Shown: one piece after another, positions 25,467-36,187 of the stretch | Numbering within the stretch: position 1 is the stretch's first letter | Layout: every line of letters starts with the position of its first letter | From: Umbelopsis ramanniana AG | Lineage: Eukaryota > Mucoromycota > Umbelopsidomycetes > Umbelopsidales > Umbelopsidaceae | Reading direction: 5' to 3' | Assembly (NCBI RefSeq): GCF_025399195.1 | Contig: NW_026252129.1 | Coordinates: 152,900 to 216,899, forward strand | DNA length: 64,000 nt | Notes under the pieces: generated by a model | What the model saw: only the letters and a program-made list of their open reading frames with translations | Told to the model about the DNA's origin: nothing | The model's database searches: none | Position numbers and translations under genes: made by a program

Positions 25467-26117
25467 TTATTGCAGTTGAGTAGCGATATATTCAGCGATA
25501 GTCTTTACGACGACACCGTGATCATCCTATATCAACCAATGATCCAATGGTTAGTACAATATGTTTCCGGCGTGAATTTAGCAAAAATAAATGGAATTTC
25601 AGCAGTGTGCAAAATTTATGCAAATTCTTACCTGTTGTGCAAGTCCCGACACTGTCACTGTTCCAATAACACCAACACCTTTGATGATCAATGGGAAAGC
25701 TCCGCCGTGGAAAACATAATCTTGCTCACTGATCAGATACTTCTCCTGTAGCGTTTTACCTTGACTGGCGCAGTACTGTCCAAGATAAAAACTAGAGTGT
25801 CTAAAGCGCATGACCGAGTTGCTGGGAGAGCCGAGTTTAGCTATTATCTTATCGTTCTTACATTATACAAAAACATAACTTTCTTACTTCTTTCGGCGAA
25901 CCCATTCATTGTTGTCTGGGCCAGTTCCTTGCATAGCGAAATGGAAAAGCTCATGTCCAGCCACTGTTATGTCGATGACCACAGGCTTGGGGTACGCAGA
26001 AGCGTTGTCGATTAATTTCAGACCAAGTGCAAGTGCATCGTCCGAACCGAACTTTGTAAACTGAAGCTTTTCTTCTTGATCAAGCAGCTGTGGTAGCAAG
26101 GTGGAGTAGTCTGTCAT
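25467..26117 (-). CDS. UPF0303 / haem-degrading-domain protein (YBR137W-like)
   Basis: Exons 26117-25888, 25821-25632 and 25526-25467 give 159 aa. It follows the YBR137W pattern from end to end: FGSDDALALGLKLIDNA, KPVVIDITVAGHELFHFAM, DNNEWVRRKKNSVMRFRHSS, FYLGQYCASQGKTLQEKYL, DYVFHGGAFPLIIKGVGVIG and TVSGLAQQDDHGVVVKTIAE. The family has a GlcG/HbpS-like fold. The yeast member is linked to the GET/TRC tail-anchored protein pathway, but its biochemical activity is not settled, so no reaction is assigned. The short last exon carries the conserved DDH. Confidence 0.88.
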
Positions 26118-28164
26118 CGTTTGCTTGAAGTAGAGGGTAAAGAGAACTGAGCGAGCGGTAAAACAGCTGGAAATTTCAGGCTTAAAGCTGCATGTGCGTG
26201 CGGAGTTAATGGCTTAGTCAGAGTGGTTTGTATAGGTAGAACGACGGCTTCTGTACAAAAAGAACCAAGAGGTTAATTCCTACAACTTACTTGCACGTTC
26301 AGCAAGTGACAGGGCTTCAACTACAGCGATTAACCTACCCATCTTGAAGCAAATGTTGCATTTGAAAATCTCAATATGACAGTCACCCAAAGCTGCCTTT
26401 CAAACAGCTGAACTTTTAAGGTTTGGGAGGTTTGCGAGATTCAATAAATGGTATCAATACCATTAATCGAGTATAGATTCCTCCGTTTATTTGCTAATGC
26501 ATATAGGTAGGTGAGTTTACACACCACTCAAAGTAAGTATTGAAGAATATCTTATGGAAAAAAGAGTCACTCTGCTGTGAGGCATATCTAGCACTTGATC
26601 AGTTGACATTGGCTCCGCTTTGCTACCGTATAAACGGTCAGGATGCTTTCTGCCTTCAGATCTCGTCACACTGCCATAATTTGAACCTCTGAGTTTGATC
26701 TACTCAATACTGTACCTGACTGCGGGATCACATCATAAGTGACTTAGAAGGGAGTAGGCAAACGTTGTTTAAAATGCTCTCCAGTCAGAAGCTTTTATAC
26801 AATCAATGGTGGTCGTCTACGGTACAGATCATAATATCAGGACGAGTCAACACTCATACGGACAAAAGGAACTACATAATATTGGAATACAGAAGTTAGG
26901 TGGTAGTTACCAGTACGCCGCGTCACTGTATGCTACATAAAAGGGATTTTTCCAGCAGCTTTACTAAGCAGTTCCCTTAGCCTTGTATGAGTTGGAAAAC
27001 TGAAGCCAAAAGCGATAGTATCAGCGGTGATTTTTTTATCGCGGGTGAAACTCCCGCAAATTTTTTCCTGTTTTTCCAGGGATTGTCAGTTCACAGCCGT
27101 TTCATCATCTTTCTCATACTACTAGAAACAATCGTCTATTCATTCCATACCGGATGAAAAAAAGGACATGCTAGCAGAGCAAAATGTGCTCATATACAAT
27201 TATTTGATTGAATGAAGCTTGTAACAGTACAAGGACTTCTATGAAGCTTCTATATTTGTTTGAAAATCCGACCACAAAAAAGAAGCCGTTCGATATTTGG
27301 TCTTTGAAGTTTGACTTATTGCAAGGGGAGAGAAACCCGTCGAGAGACTGATAGCTGTCTTTGAAAAATTGTGGAACTATTTTTGCGATCCAGACACAAG
27401 AGGTTCATCTTGCCGACTGAGCCTCGTCGAAATAGTTATGTTGCAACAATGTCTATGCAATGTGTGCGTGCTGTTCTGGAAAATGTGGTTGCTACCGAAA
27501 GGCTGTAGTTATCATCAAGTCCATTAAGCCTGGTGCTTAGACATACTTGTGAGATACAATATTTAGGGCAGGTGGTGGAAATTGCTAAGGTGGCGTCTGG
27601 TTCCATCTTAATACAACGAATGGCTGTTATGAGAGAAATGGCTGCACTACCATCATTTATAGATGCTAATGGTCTATTGCTTAGTCTCGCGTAAGCAAAT
27701 GCACGGCCTGATTAGAAGTGGGAGCTTAACAGGACGACGCAATACCCATTTTGCGAGATGGCCGCCAAACAGTAAGTTTACAACGCGAGCCAAATTAATT
27801 GAGCGTTTGCTTGTTGTCTATACTCTGACTTGACATGACGATTCGGGGAGTAAGCTACGAATAACTCGGCTGACAATGTCAAATGGTTGTAAGAACATTG
27901 AGTGTTTGTTTTGAGCATATTTCTAAGTATTGTTGACACTGCATGGACGTGGCAAAAGGAATAGAAGTCATCTTAAAGGACCGCGCCTCTTAACGTCGTT
28001 TCGTCATCCGAAACTCACATATTGTCTGCAATGATAACGCAAGATAAAAAAAAAAGGTACCAATTCTGAGTCATCGGCCACTGAAATTGTACGAGAAAAT
28101 TTTTTTTTCAATATAAAAGAAAGTTGACTCGGTGGAATATTGTTTTCTATAAACTGCAATTGTC
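26118..28164. other. 2.0-kb gene-free block
   Basis: It contains the divergent upstream regions of the UPF0303 and threonine aldolase genes. No exon, repeat family or RNA gene was recognised on either strand. Confidence 0.5.
28112..28119 (+). promoter_or_regulatory. TATA-like box of threonine aldolase
   Basis: TATAAAAG, about 50 nt upstream of the first ATG, preceded by a T-rich tract. Confidence 0.45.
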
Positions 28165-29569
28165 ATGTCAATCCTCGCAAGTCTCCGTCCAGCTACTCGT
28201 TCCTTGGCCCATATCCGTGCTTTCTCTAGCACTCCGGTCCACAAGCTCTACATTCAAAGTAACCTTCAAAATGACCAGACTCATCCTAACTTGGCCTCTC
28301 CTATGGACCCCAACGCGAAAGTCTATGACTTTAGAAGCGATACAGTCACTGCCCCTACTGACGAGATGTTTGATATCATGAAGTCGGCTTCAAGAGGCGA
28401 CGATGTTTTCCAGGTAAGATTGCACACCGCTGCAACTCCCACATGGTTTTCAAAAGCCTAATATCGTTTTGAATTGCAGGAGGACTACAATGTAAATGAC
28501 CTCGAGCACTTTGTTTCATCCATCACTGGTCATGAAGCTGGTATGTTCTGCGCTAGTGGCACTATGTCCAACCAGCTTGGTTTGCGTACACATTTGCAGC
28601 AACCACCCCACTCTGTCCTCTGTGATCACCGTTCTCATGTGTAAGTATTGGTCATAATTAGTGTATGGTGGTGTGTCTTACATAATCCGTTGGCCTATAG
28701 AAAACTTACAGCGGATAAATTGGTTTTTTTTTAGGTTCCTGTGGGAAGCTGGCGGTATTTCTTTCCATTCCCAGGCAAATGTAAGCCCAGTCTACGCCCA
28801 TAACGGTGTTCACATCACTGCTGAAGAGGTTATCAACAACATTGTTGAGGAAGATCTTCATACCGCTCCTACTAAGGTTGTCTCTTTGGAAAATACTTTG
28901 AATGGTATGATCTTTCCTATTGAAGAGATCAAGCGCATTAGTGAGCATGCTCGCGCACGCGGTATCAAGATGCATCTCGATGGCGCTCGTTTGTGGAACG
29001 CTCATCAGGAGACTGGAGTACCTCTCTCAGAGTATGGTAGATACTTTGACTCCATGTCCTTGTGCTTATCCAAAGGTGTAGGTGCTCCCATCGGTTCCAT
29101 CCTTGTAGGCGATGCCAAGTTCATTCGTAAATCAAGACACTTCCGCAAGCTCTTTGGTGGTGGTTGGCGTCAAGCCGGTGGTATGGCTAAGGTTGCAAAG
29201 CACTGTATCGAGAACATTGTTCCTACTATGCCACAAACCCATAAGATTGCTCGTCGTCTTGCCAATGAACTACAAGACATGGGTATCACGCTTACCTTCC
29301 CTCAAATGACCAACATGGTATTTATCAACACTGCTTCCGCTGGTGTTACTATCAACGATATTCTTCCTGCTCTCCTCAGACGTAATATCAAGATTGGCGG
29401 CAATGGTACTACTTCAAGATTAGTCCTTCATCATCAAATCAATGATGAAGCAGCTGACATCCTTCTCGATACCTTGAGGGATGTCATCGCCCACAAGAAA
29501 AGTTTGGGCGCGCGCCCAGTCAGCGCTTCAGAAATCAAACAAGATGCCGTCAAGGCATACACACAGTAG
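28165..29569 (+). CDS. gly1: Low-specificity L-threonine aldolase
   Basis: Exons 28165-28413, 28480-28640 and 28735-29569 give 414 aa. It is a PLP enzyme of fold type I that splits L-threonine/allo-threonine to glycine and acetaldehyde. Family landmarks: YDFRSDTVTAPTDEMFD, GDDVFQEDYNVNDLE, GMFCASGTMSNQLGL, SLENTLNGMIFP, MHLDGARLWN, the PLP lysine in SLCLSKGVGAPIGS and RKLFGGGWRQAG. The first 25 residues (SILASLRPATRSLAHIRAFSS) form a mitochondrial-type presequence. A second in-frame ATG at 28303, just before the conserved domain, could give a cytosolic form. Introns are 66 and 94 nt. Confidence 0.95.
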
Positions 29570-29954
29570 ATACATCTACTTGTACAGATACCAATCTTGT
29601 GGCATTGAAGGACAATCACATAGTAATTTAAAGCTTGCACGCGCATGTGCAGCGGATGTATATTAGCAACATCAACCCATTCTTGCAATAAACCAACAAT
29701 TCATTCTTCACCATGTTGGTATTAACGGAAACGTTACTACCACCTACATATGGTGAAGCAAAACCCTACATCTTGCTTGTTCGCGAATGTTTACTTTTGT
29801 TAGACCATTCTAACATCAACATTGTCTTTACACTCTCACGATAAGTGAGTAGAGGCTAACATGGTATACCTGGCATTTTTATTCTGAACAAGGGATACTG
29901 AATACAATATTTGTGTCAAACAAAACCTGATCTCCGGTCGATTTGTAATTTCAG
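29570..29954. other. Intergenic, convergent 3' ends
   Basis: Between the threonine aldolase and DCN1-like stop codons. Nothing recognised. Confidence 0.5.
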
Positions 29955-31369
29955 TTAACTCTGCATAGGGTCAAGCCGCTCTCGCTTCCATTCAACAAAG
30001 TCGTCAAAAAGAACAGGCCCTGTTGAACGTGTTAATATAAGAGACAACATGCATATTTAGCCGAAAAAGTACTTACACGCAGACATCTCATCGTAATCAT
30101 GAAAGTCGTCTGAAACAGTGGTGGCAAATTCCAGAAAGCTTTGCCACTGGTCACGGTTGATAACTTTCACCGGTTGCTTTTCAGTCAAAAATGTTGCGAA
30201 TGATTCAACGTGGGAAGACTGATTGCCCAAAAGTAGTCCCCACATAATAATCGCAGTCTGTGTACATTTTGAATGTCTGTTGGTTAATACATGAATGCTG
30301 ATATGGAAAAGAAAATCAGTCATCGGTAACATACATCAACATCCAAACACTTTTGTCCCTTGCTTTTGACGTATCCGAACGAATAGCGGTATAATTCTTT
30401 AAATTGAACAGGGTCCTGAAGAACAAGTTCGAATTCGGGTATCTTTGCCTTTAACTGAGGCAGCGTGCATACGCTAAGAGTGTGTGGCGGATATCGCATT
30501 AGAATTGATGCCAATTTAGCTCCCACGCCAAAGTCTCGATCTTACTTTAAGTTTTCCATGCCAGTCATCCATTCTTCTCGAGTAAAATAACCTGTTGTTC
30601 AATTGCAGTCAGTCCGACAGATACTCAATTTCCAGCTGTATCATCACTGAATTAGATATGTATTTACCCATGGAGGTTGCATTTAATTGCCAACTGATGA
30701 CTAGCACAGTAGCCTGTAGCGAGCAAAAATGTTAGGTAACTGATGGTTTACCATTGGCAATAAACAACACTCATGTTACTTACGCTTTCTAACGAGAGCT
30801 CAAGATCACTGATAAATTTGGTCATTCCTTCCGGTGTGATATTGCCTCTCATCTCAGGGTCTTCATATTGATCAAACCAGTCACTGCATTGCTTGCTGTT
30901 GAACTAGATTGAGTCAAATAAAACATGTTAACTGTCGGAGAACGAATGAGGGGTCACGACTGGGCAACAGGTGGTGTCCATACCGTTTTTCTAAAAAGGC
31001 GAAACAAGAAGATATGCAATAACGTCAGTACGGCTGTATAAAATAGGTAGGCGGTAACATTTTGTTATCAATGCTTCTGGGAAGCAAAAGACGACATAAG
31101 TGAGATATAGATACATACTCTGAATAAAATGACCCATGTAACGACGGCTTTTTGGAAAGAGATGCCAAAGATGGCGGACTGGCATGTGTTGTTTCGACAG
31201 CTGTCTGAAAGGAATTACTGTACTGTAATTGCTGACTAGACTTTCTTCTCTTCTGTGTTGCCTGTGTGCTTTGTTTAGCGCCCATATGATATCGTTGTTC
31301 GGAGAAAGGAGTGATGCTTGTCTGTGCGGATGTAGTATGTACGCTGGAGTACTTTCGCTTCAACGTCAT
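29955..31369 (-). CDS. dcn1: DCN1-like cullin neddylation factor (DCUN1D4/5 type)
   Basis: Exons 31369-31119, 30990-30984, 30903-30784, 30713-30668, 30591-30546, 30473-30335, 30257-30077 and 30019-29955 give 284 aa. DCN1 proteins act as co-E3 for NEDD8 transfer to cullins. A basic Ser/Gln-rich N terminus (SEQRYHMGAKQSTQATQKRR) replaces the UBA domain of yeast Dcn1, as in DCUN1D4/5. The PONY domain is complete: FNSKQCSDWFDQYEDPE, ITPEGMTKFISDLELSLESA, VLVISWQLNATSMGYFTREE, LYRYSFGYVKSKGQKCLDVD, TAIIMWGLLLGNQ, and the cullin-binding end DYDEMSAWPVLFDDFVEWKR. Exon 2 is 7 nt (AAAAACG), required to keep frame. The gene is divergent from the CobW-like gene. Confidence 0.92.
30984..30990 (-). other. 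7-nt micro-exon of the DCN1-like gene
   Basis: AAAAACG on the minus strand, between TTTTTAG and GTATGG. It completes Glu, adds Lys-Thr and restores frame from exon 1 to the conserved FNSKQC exon. Direct joining of the flanking exons would be out of frame. Confidence 0.65.
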
Positions 31370-31590
31370 AAAAAGGTCCTAACGCGGCTGGAAGCGACGA
31401 AAGTATTGTTTAAATACACCTTATGCTGAGCACTTGCAAATGGCAATCGGTTTGGAATTGGGGGAGGTTTGAAGTCGTGAAAAATTGAAAAGTACAGCAG
31501 AACAGTTCCAAAGAATTCAAAAAAGGAGACTGCGTCTTTTTGGAACATCGAACAAATTCTGGAATTTTGACTCTTCACTTTCCCGACCTC

Positions 31591-33061
31591 ATGGCTGTCG
31601 ACAATCCCATTCCCGTAACAGTCTTTACTGGCTTTTTAGGCAGTGGTATGCTAAATCAAAAGTGTTCTTGCACATTCCAGGTTACTACAGGTGTTAACGT
31701 GAAGCATCACTAGGCAAAACCACCACCATTCTATCACTCTTGAAGCGTTTGCCAGCTGAGTACAAGCTATGCTTGCTGAAGAATGAATTCGGAGACACAG
31801 CAGGTAAGCTGTCAAATGTTATAGACCGTTTACGTTTGATTAGGTTACTGATAATACTTTTACTGCGAAAAAGTCGATAGTGAGCTAGCTCGGGAGGGTA
31901 ACCTTGGCGTTCAAGAAATGATAAACGGCTGTATGTGCTGTGTTCTTGTCGGTCAGATGAAGCTCGCATTGATGGAATTGAAAGGTGTGTATTATAACCA
32001 GCAATACTGGCTGCCCATTAAGGAGTTGCGAACTTATGGTTGATATTGCTACAGAAAAGTACAACCCCGATCGTATCATAGTTGAAACAAGGTAAAAAAT
32101 TTGATCAGATCACGAAACATAGAAACTACCTATTTTGACACCATATTTCTTATCTACACCCTACAGCGGATCTGCTTTTCCAGGTACACTTCAAATATTA
32201 AGACAACTCCCAGAAGAGCTTACAAGGCTAACCATTTCTTTTTAGCACCCATTGCATGGCAGATTCGTGAAATGGAAAGTGACGGCTTTGCACTCGATTC
32301 TATCGCGACGGTGGTCGATTGTATCAACTTCACCGGCTACGAGGACACAAGTTACACTGCCAAAATGCAAGCACAATATACAGATGTAATTCTTTTGAAC
32401 AAGCACGAGTTAGTAAGTGTTGCACCTTTTCTCATCAACGTCTCGTCGACATATAGCTCATTTGTATTCTTAGGTATCCGAGCAACAACTTGACACTGTC
32501 ATAGATCACATTAACGAATTGAACACCGATACACCAAAAATCAAGTGCGAGGGCACACTTGGAGTATCTCCTGATGTACTGTTCGGATTGGATACCAAGC
32601 TTTTCCAAATATCAATGGACAAAACGCAGCAACCTGAGGAATTGATGTTCACTTCTGTTCCCGGCGGCGCACCAGCAGCTCATCATGCAGATGGTAAGCA
32701 TCAAGAAAACGAAGTTGACCTCATCCAAGTGTACGAAACTTTGGATACGGCAACTCCCTTGCGGTATGATCAATTTGAAGCCTTTTTGAAAACTTTACCC
32801 AAGGACGATATCTACCGACTTAAAGGGTTTGTAAGGCTACAGGACGGTGAAGAGCTACGGCTATACATCGTCAACCACTCTTTTGGACGATATACCTTTA
32901 CACCAGTGACTGCAGCAGAGACATTGGAGAAGGCCAGTCAGTATGTCCTCAAAATTACCGTCATGGGCCAAGATCTTAGAATGTATGTAGATAAAGTGAG
33001 AGCTGGCCTTTTGCTGGATGAAACCAGCAACATCAAGTTTACCCCAGCTCATAGACATTAG
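31591..33061 (+). CDS. CobW/P47K-family GTPase, zinc metallochaperone-like (COG0523, ZNG1)
   Basis: Exons 31591-31645, 31714-31803, 31874-31984, 32055-32091, 32167-32183, 32246-32412 and 32474-33061 give 354 aa. The G3E GTPase core is complete: Walker A GFLGSGKTT, KNEFGDTAVDSEL, the metal-binding CxCC in NGCMCCVL, IIVETSGSAFPAPIAW, TVVDCINFTGYED and the base motif LLNKHELVS. The C-terminal CobW_C domain follows (DIYRLKGFVRLQDGEELRLY, a variant of the family RxKG motif). ZNG1-type members deliver zinc to methionine aminopeptidase. A His-rich loop (AAHHADGKH) may bind metal. That this is the ZNG1 orthologue and not another COG0523 member is inferred. Exon 5 is only 17 nt. Confidence 0.88.
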
Positions 33062-33222
33062 AATAAAATTACAGTTAGTTTGAGGTTGACCCCATCGTAT
33101 GACTTTTTTCATTTTTTTTGTTGGTTGGCTCAAAATATAGCCCGATTTTTTTTGGGGGTAAGAAGGGACTTCGAATATCGTCGGTTCCAAGCTGGAATTC
33201 CTTTCACATCTTTCATCTCAAA

Positions 33223-33426
33223 ATGCTTCAGGCTCTGAAAATCTTCGTCTTCTTTATTACCCTGCTCGCTCCATTCTTGCTACTCCCACTGCTCCCATCC
33301 AACTCGTTCTACCGTGATCCAGCCTTCCAACAGAAAGCTTGCGAGATTGCTCAAACTTACGCCCCTGCTCAGGTGCATCCATACCTGCCATGTCCCGTCG
33401 ACGTGCCATCTCAAAAGAAAAAGTAG
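33223..33426 (+). CDS. Small single-pass membrane or secreted peptide, hypothetical
   Basis: A 67-aa open frame. Residues 5-25 form a strongly hydrophobic helix (LKIFVFFITLLAPFLLLPLL), followed by a short polar tail with two cysteines and a Lys-rich end (PSQKKK). It reads as a signal-anchored microprotein or small secreted peptide; the terminal KKK could act as an ER-retrieval-like dilysine signal. No family is recognised. The start is the first ATG after the CobW 3' end, 161 nt downstream of that stop. Confidence 0.45.
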   Translation: MLQALKIFVFFITLLAPFLLLPLLPSNSFYRDPAFQQKACEIAQTYAPAQVHPYLPCPVDVPSQKKK

Positions 33427-33770
33427 TGATGAAGCGTTGACCTTCCTCTTTAACACCAGACTACTAATGTATGCAATCCTTAGAGATTAGATAATATAGA
33501 CTAAAAGTGGTTTCTTCATAATCCAATCTAAATAAAGCACCACCGACTGCCTCCGCATCTACCATAGCTGAAATTTCATCTTTGATGGGGGGGGGGTTTT
33601 TTTTATAGAACTAGAAACAGGAGAAGCTTTTTTTTTGTTTGTTTCAAAAGGATAAAAGATTACAGAATGTATTTGAGTGGCAATGGTCATGCCATACAGA
33701 CAGATGAAGCGGCGTGGCAGGAAGCCATTATGTGTAATTGGCCACACTCAAGGTAAATGATGACCTCTCT
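33427..33770. other. Intergenic with G10-T8 homopolymer
   Basis: Between the small peptide gene and the Sec61beta stop codon. It holds a run of 10 G (33587-33596) followed directly by 8 T (33597-33604). Nothing else is recognised. Confidence 0.5.
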
Positions 33771-34381
33771 CTACTTGCGCAAGAACTTTCCGATGATATG
33801 GAGACCAAACACAGACGCTATGAAAGTGAGCGACAAAACCAAAACAACAACAGGATCACTAAAGGAAGAGAGTTAGACAAGAAAATTTTGCCGTTCATAC
33901 GACACTGTAAATCGATCAAAATACATACACACGAAGGCCGGGAGAGTCGTCTGAGTAGATGCGCATCATGCCTGAAGTGCTACCGCCGGGAATAGCTCCA
34001 CGGGGAGCATTACTGTTTGAGCGAGAGGTAACGCGTCTCCTACAGTGATCAACATTAAGTCAGTTTACAATCAGCATCTGAAATGGTCTAGGCTGTCGGA
34101 TCAAAGTCCAGCGCAACGATTGAAGACGACGAGATCCAAGTTTTTCCAGCGATTGCAGTTGCCCGCCATCGGAACTATAGATATCATCTCTTTCATTCTC
34201 GATTCGAAGACATCAAACTATCTCTGCCACCGGCCGGCCACAACGTCCTTTGATAAACTAACCTGACTGTTCCCTTGGGTGTGGTAGCTGGTGAGTCGGC
34301 CTATGGAGTGAAGAAGCATTTAGCATGAGATTGATCATAAGCAGATGGTTCATAGATCGAGGCATTTTGATAGATTACCAT
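33771..34381 (-). CDS. sec61b: Sec61 translocon beta subunit (Sbh1)
   Basis: Exons 34381-34379 (the ATG alone), 34300-34263, 34039-33929 and 33858-33771 give 79 aa, the expected size. The protein is tail-anchored in the ER membrane and belongs to the heterotrimeric Sec61 channel. It has a Ser/Thr/Arg-rich cytosolic part (ADSPATTPKGTVRRRV), the signature MMRIYSDDSPGLRVDPVVV and one C-terminal helix (LVLSLTFIASVFGLHIIGKF) ending LRK. The intron after the start codon is 78 nt; the second intron is 223 nt, unusually long here. The exons are too short to stand out as open frames and were found by signature. The gene sits 159 bp downstream of the Nab2 stop on the same strand. Confidence 0.9.
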
Positions 34382-34540
34382 AGTGATGGGTGAGATGTGT
34401 GAATGCGGAGAGAGACGCGCTTTTTTCCTCTCAGCAGTGCCACAACCTCCTATAGAATTGGTTGATTTTGCTGGGGTCACACCATTGGGCCAAACGTTAC
34501 GACGGACAATCAAATTTTATTTTTCATTGGGCTTTCCTTA

Positions 34541-36078
34541 TCAGGCGGCGGTGTTTGCAGTCTCGCTAACAGGAATACGCTCTACAACTTCATCGTCAGC
34601 TACAGAGAATCCTCTTTCGCTAACATGGGGCTTATTTAATACTAATTGCTTATTACGGTGTTGAGTAGGTGGTATGGGGTGCTCGAACGGACAATCGGGA
34701 TACCTCTGGCAGTTGGGTCCAAACCGACACTGAAGCAAAAAGTTAGAATTCACTTGCAAAAAGGTCAAACTTGCAAAGCTAGACTTGGCTACTTACTAAA
34801 GTAATCGAAGCGCTAAGGTTATCACGAGGGTGGGTGAAATGGCATCCTGGTCGGGTGCAGCCATCGCCATCTCGGCACGGAGTGGGGTTTCGCTTGTTGG
34901 CTTTTGCATTTCCCAGCGGGTGTGGGTAAGGACAACGAGGGTTGGTACAATTTGGCCAATATCGGCAATTTGGTTTGGCATCTTCGGATTTGGCTATTTC
35001 GGGATGTATATAAAGACATTCATTAGCTGCCTTGGCACAATTAGGGAAGTCACTAAAAACAGTGTTTCATGGTCAGTCACATTGAAATCGAGCATTTGCA
35101 GTGGAGATTGTAAGCCAGCTTACCGACAAAGGGTCCGTGGGTGCCAGAATGGACATTCATCTCCTTTCTTGCAATTAGGCCAGAAGGTACATCTAACTCG
35201 TTCCTTTTTCTCTTTATGCTCTTCGACCTCTCTATGTGAACCGAGTCGATCAAACACAGACGGCTTATCTGCAATACGCAATGGAAGTCAGACATTTGTT
35301 AATGCATAAGCACTTGGTAAGCACGGATATTTATTACCACAGCCTGTCATATACATACCATCTAATATCATCACCGACCGCTCGCCAACTCTTCCGTTAT
35401 TTCCTAGTCGTGAGAATACATCCGCTCTTCGGTCATTACGGCGGTCACCACGGCGGTCATCTTGTCGTCTTGCAGGTCGCTCTCGGTTTGGTGATCTCGA
35501 ACGAGACCTATCTGTTGCTCGATTTGGTCGTCGCTGAGGTGAAGCTGATCGACGCGATGATCGCCTTGTTTCAGGGAAACTGTCTTGTTGATCAGACTTT
35601 GCACGGCGGAGTGCCTGTAGGAACATTCTGGTTTGAAATGGCTTGCTCTGTTGCCTATTCGTGTCGTCCTCGTCCATGACAACTTCCTCTACATCAAAGT
35701 CCGTTTTCTCTGCAGACGATCGTCTGTCTAATTCCGAAAAGACCCAGGCTGACAAAGCAGAATCGTAATCGTTTCCAATCAATTGTATCAGTTCGGAATC
35801 CAGATCTGATTGTGTTTTGCCATTGACGAGCATAGTGATTATGTATTCCGAAAGTCGATTGTCTACATATGGTACGCTTGCTCAGTACACAATACACTTT
35901 GAAAGGCCAGCAATGGAATCAGATTCTTACCATCGGCAGATACATATTCCTTTTCGACGCATTTTGAGTGGATATCATTCTAAGGTGATCAGCGGTTAGT
36001 AATGTTCAGTTGTTAAGTTGGAAGTTAACATATTGTGCTTCTTAGTACCTGAAAGTCTGCTAATTTTGCTTGATCCAT
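34541..36078 (-). CDS. nab2: Poly(A)-RNA-binding CCCH zinc-finger protein Nab2/ZC3H14
   Basis: Exons 36078-36049, 35979-35931, 35862-35359, 35268-35124, 35052-34797 and 34729-34541 give 390 aa. The N terminus carries the PWI-like fold (NRLSEYIITMLVNGKTQSD, LIQLIGNDYDSALSAWVFSE) that contacts export factors. Next is an Arg/Asp/Ser-rich linker (SRSRSPNRERPARRQDDRRG), then five tandem CCCH fingers: CTFWPNCKKGDECPFWH, a second with CAKAANECLYIH, CRYWPNCTNPRCPYPH, CRDGDGCTRPGCHFTH and CRFGPNCQRYPDCPFEH. Five fingers match animal ZC3H14; yeast Nab2 has seven. It binds poly(A) tails in the nucleus and limits tail length. Start ATGs of this gene and ERCC1 are 109 bp apart on opposite strands. Confidence 0.92.
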
Positions 36079-36187
36079 AACGACGAGTAGAATAATCAGG
36101 AAAGATCAAGTCCAAGTTTTGTAAAGTGTGGTTTTTTTTACTTTTCAGTCCGCGAGTAACGAAATTCGTGACGGTGACTTTTCCTTC

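Noticed and set aside
28661-28734. ATG at 28661 as start of threonine aldolase
   Set aside because: This segment is intron sequence before acceptor 28734; the conserved N-terminal exons lie upstream.
33738-33995. 85-aa plus-strand frame
   Set aside because: It is antisense to the last two Sec61beta exons, which carry unmistakable conserved residues.
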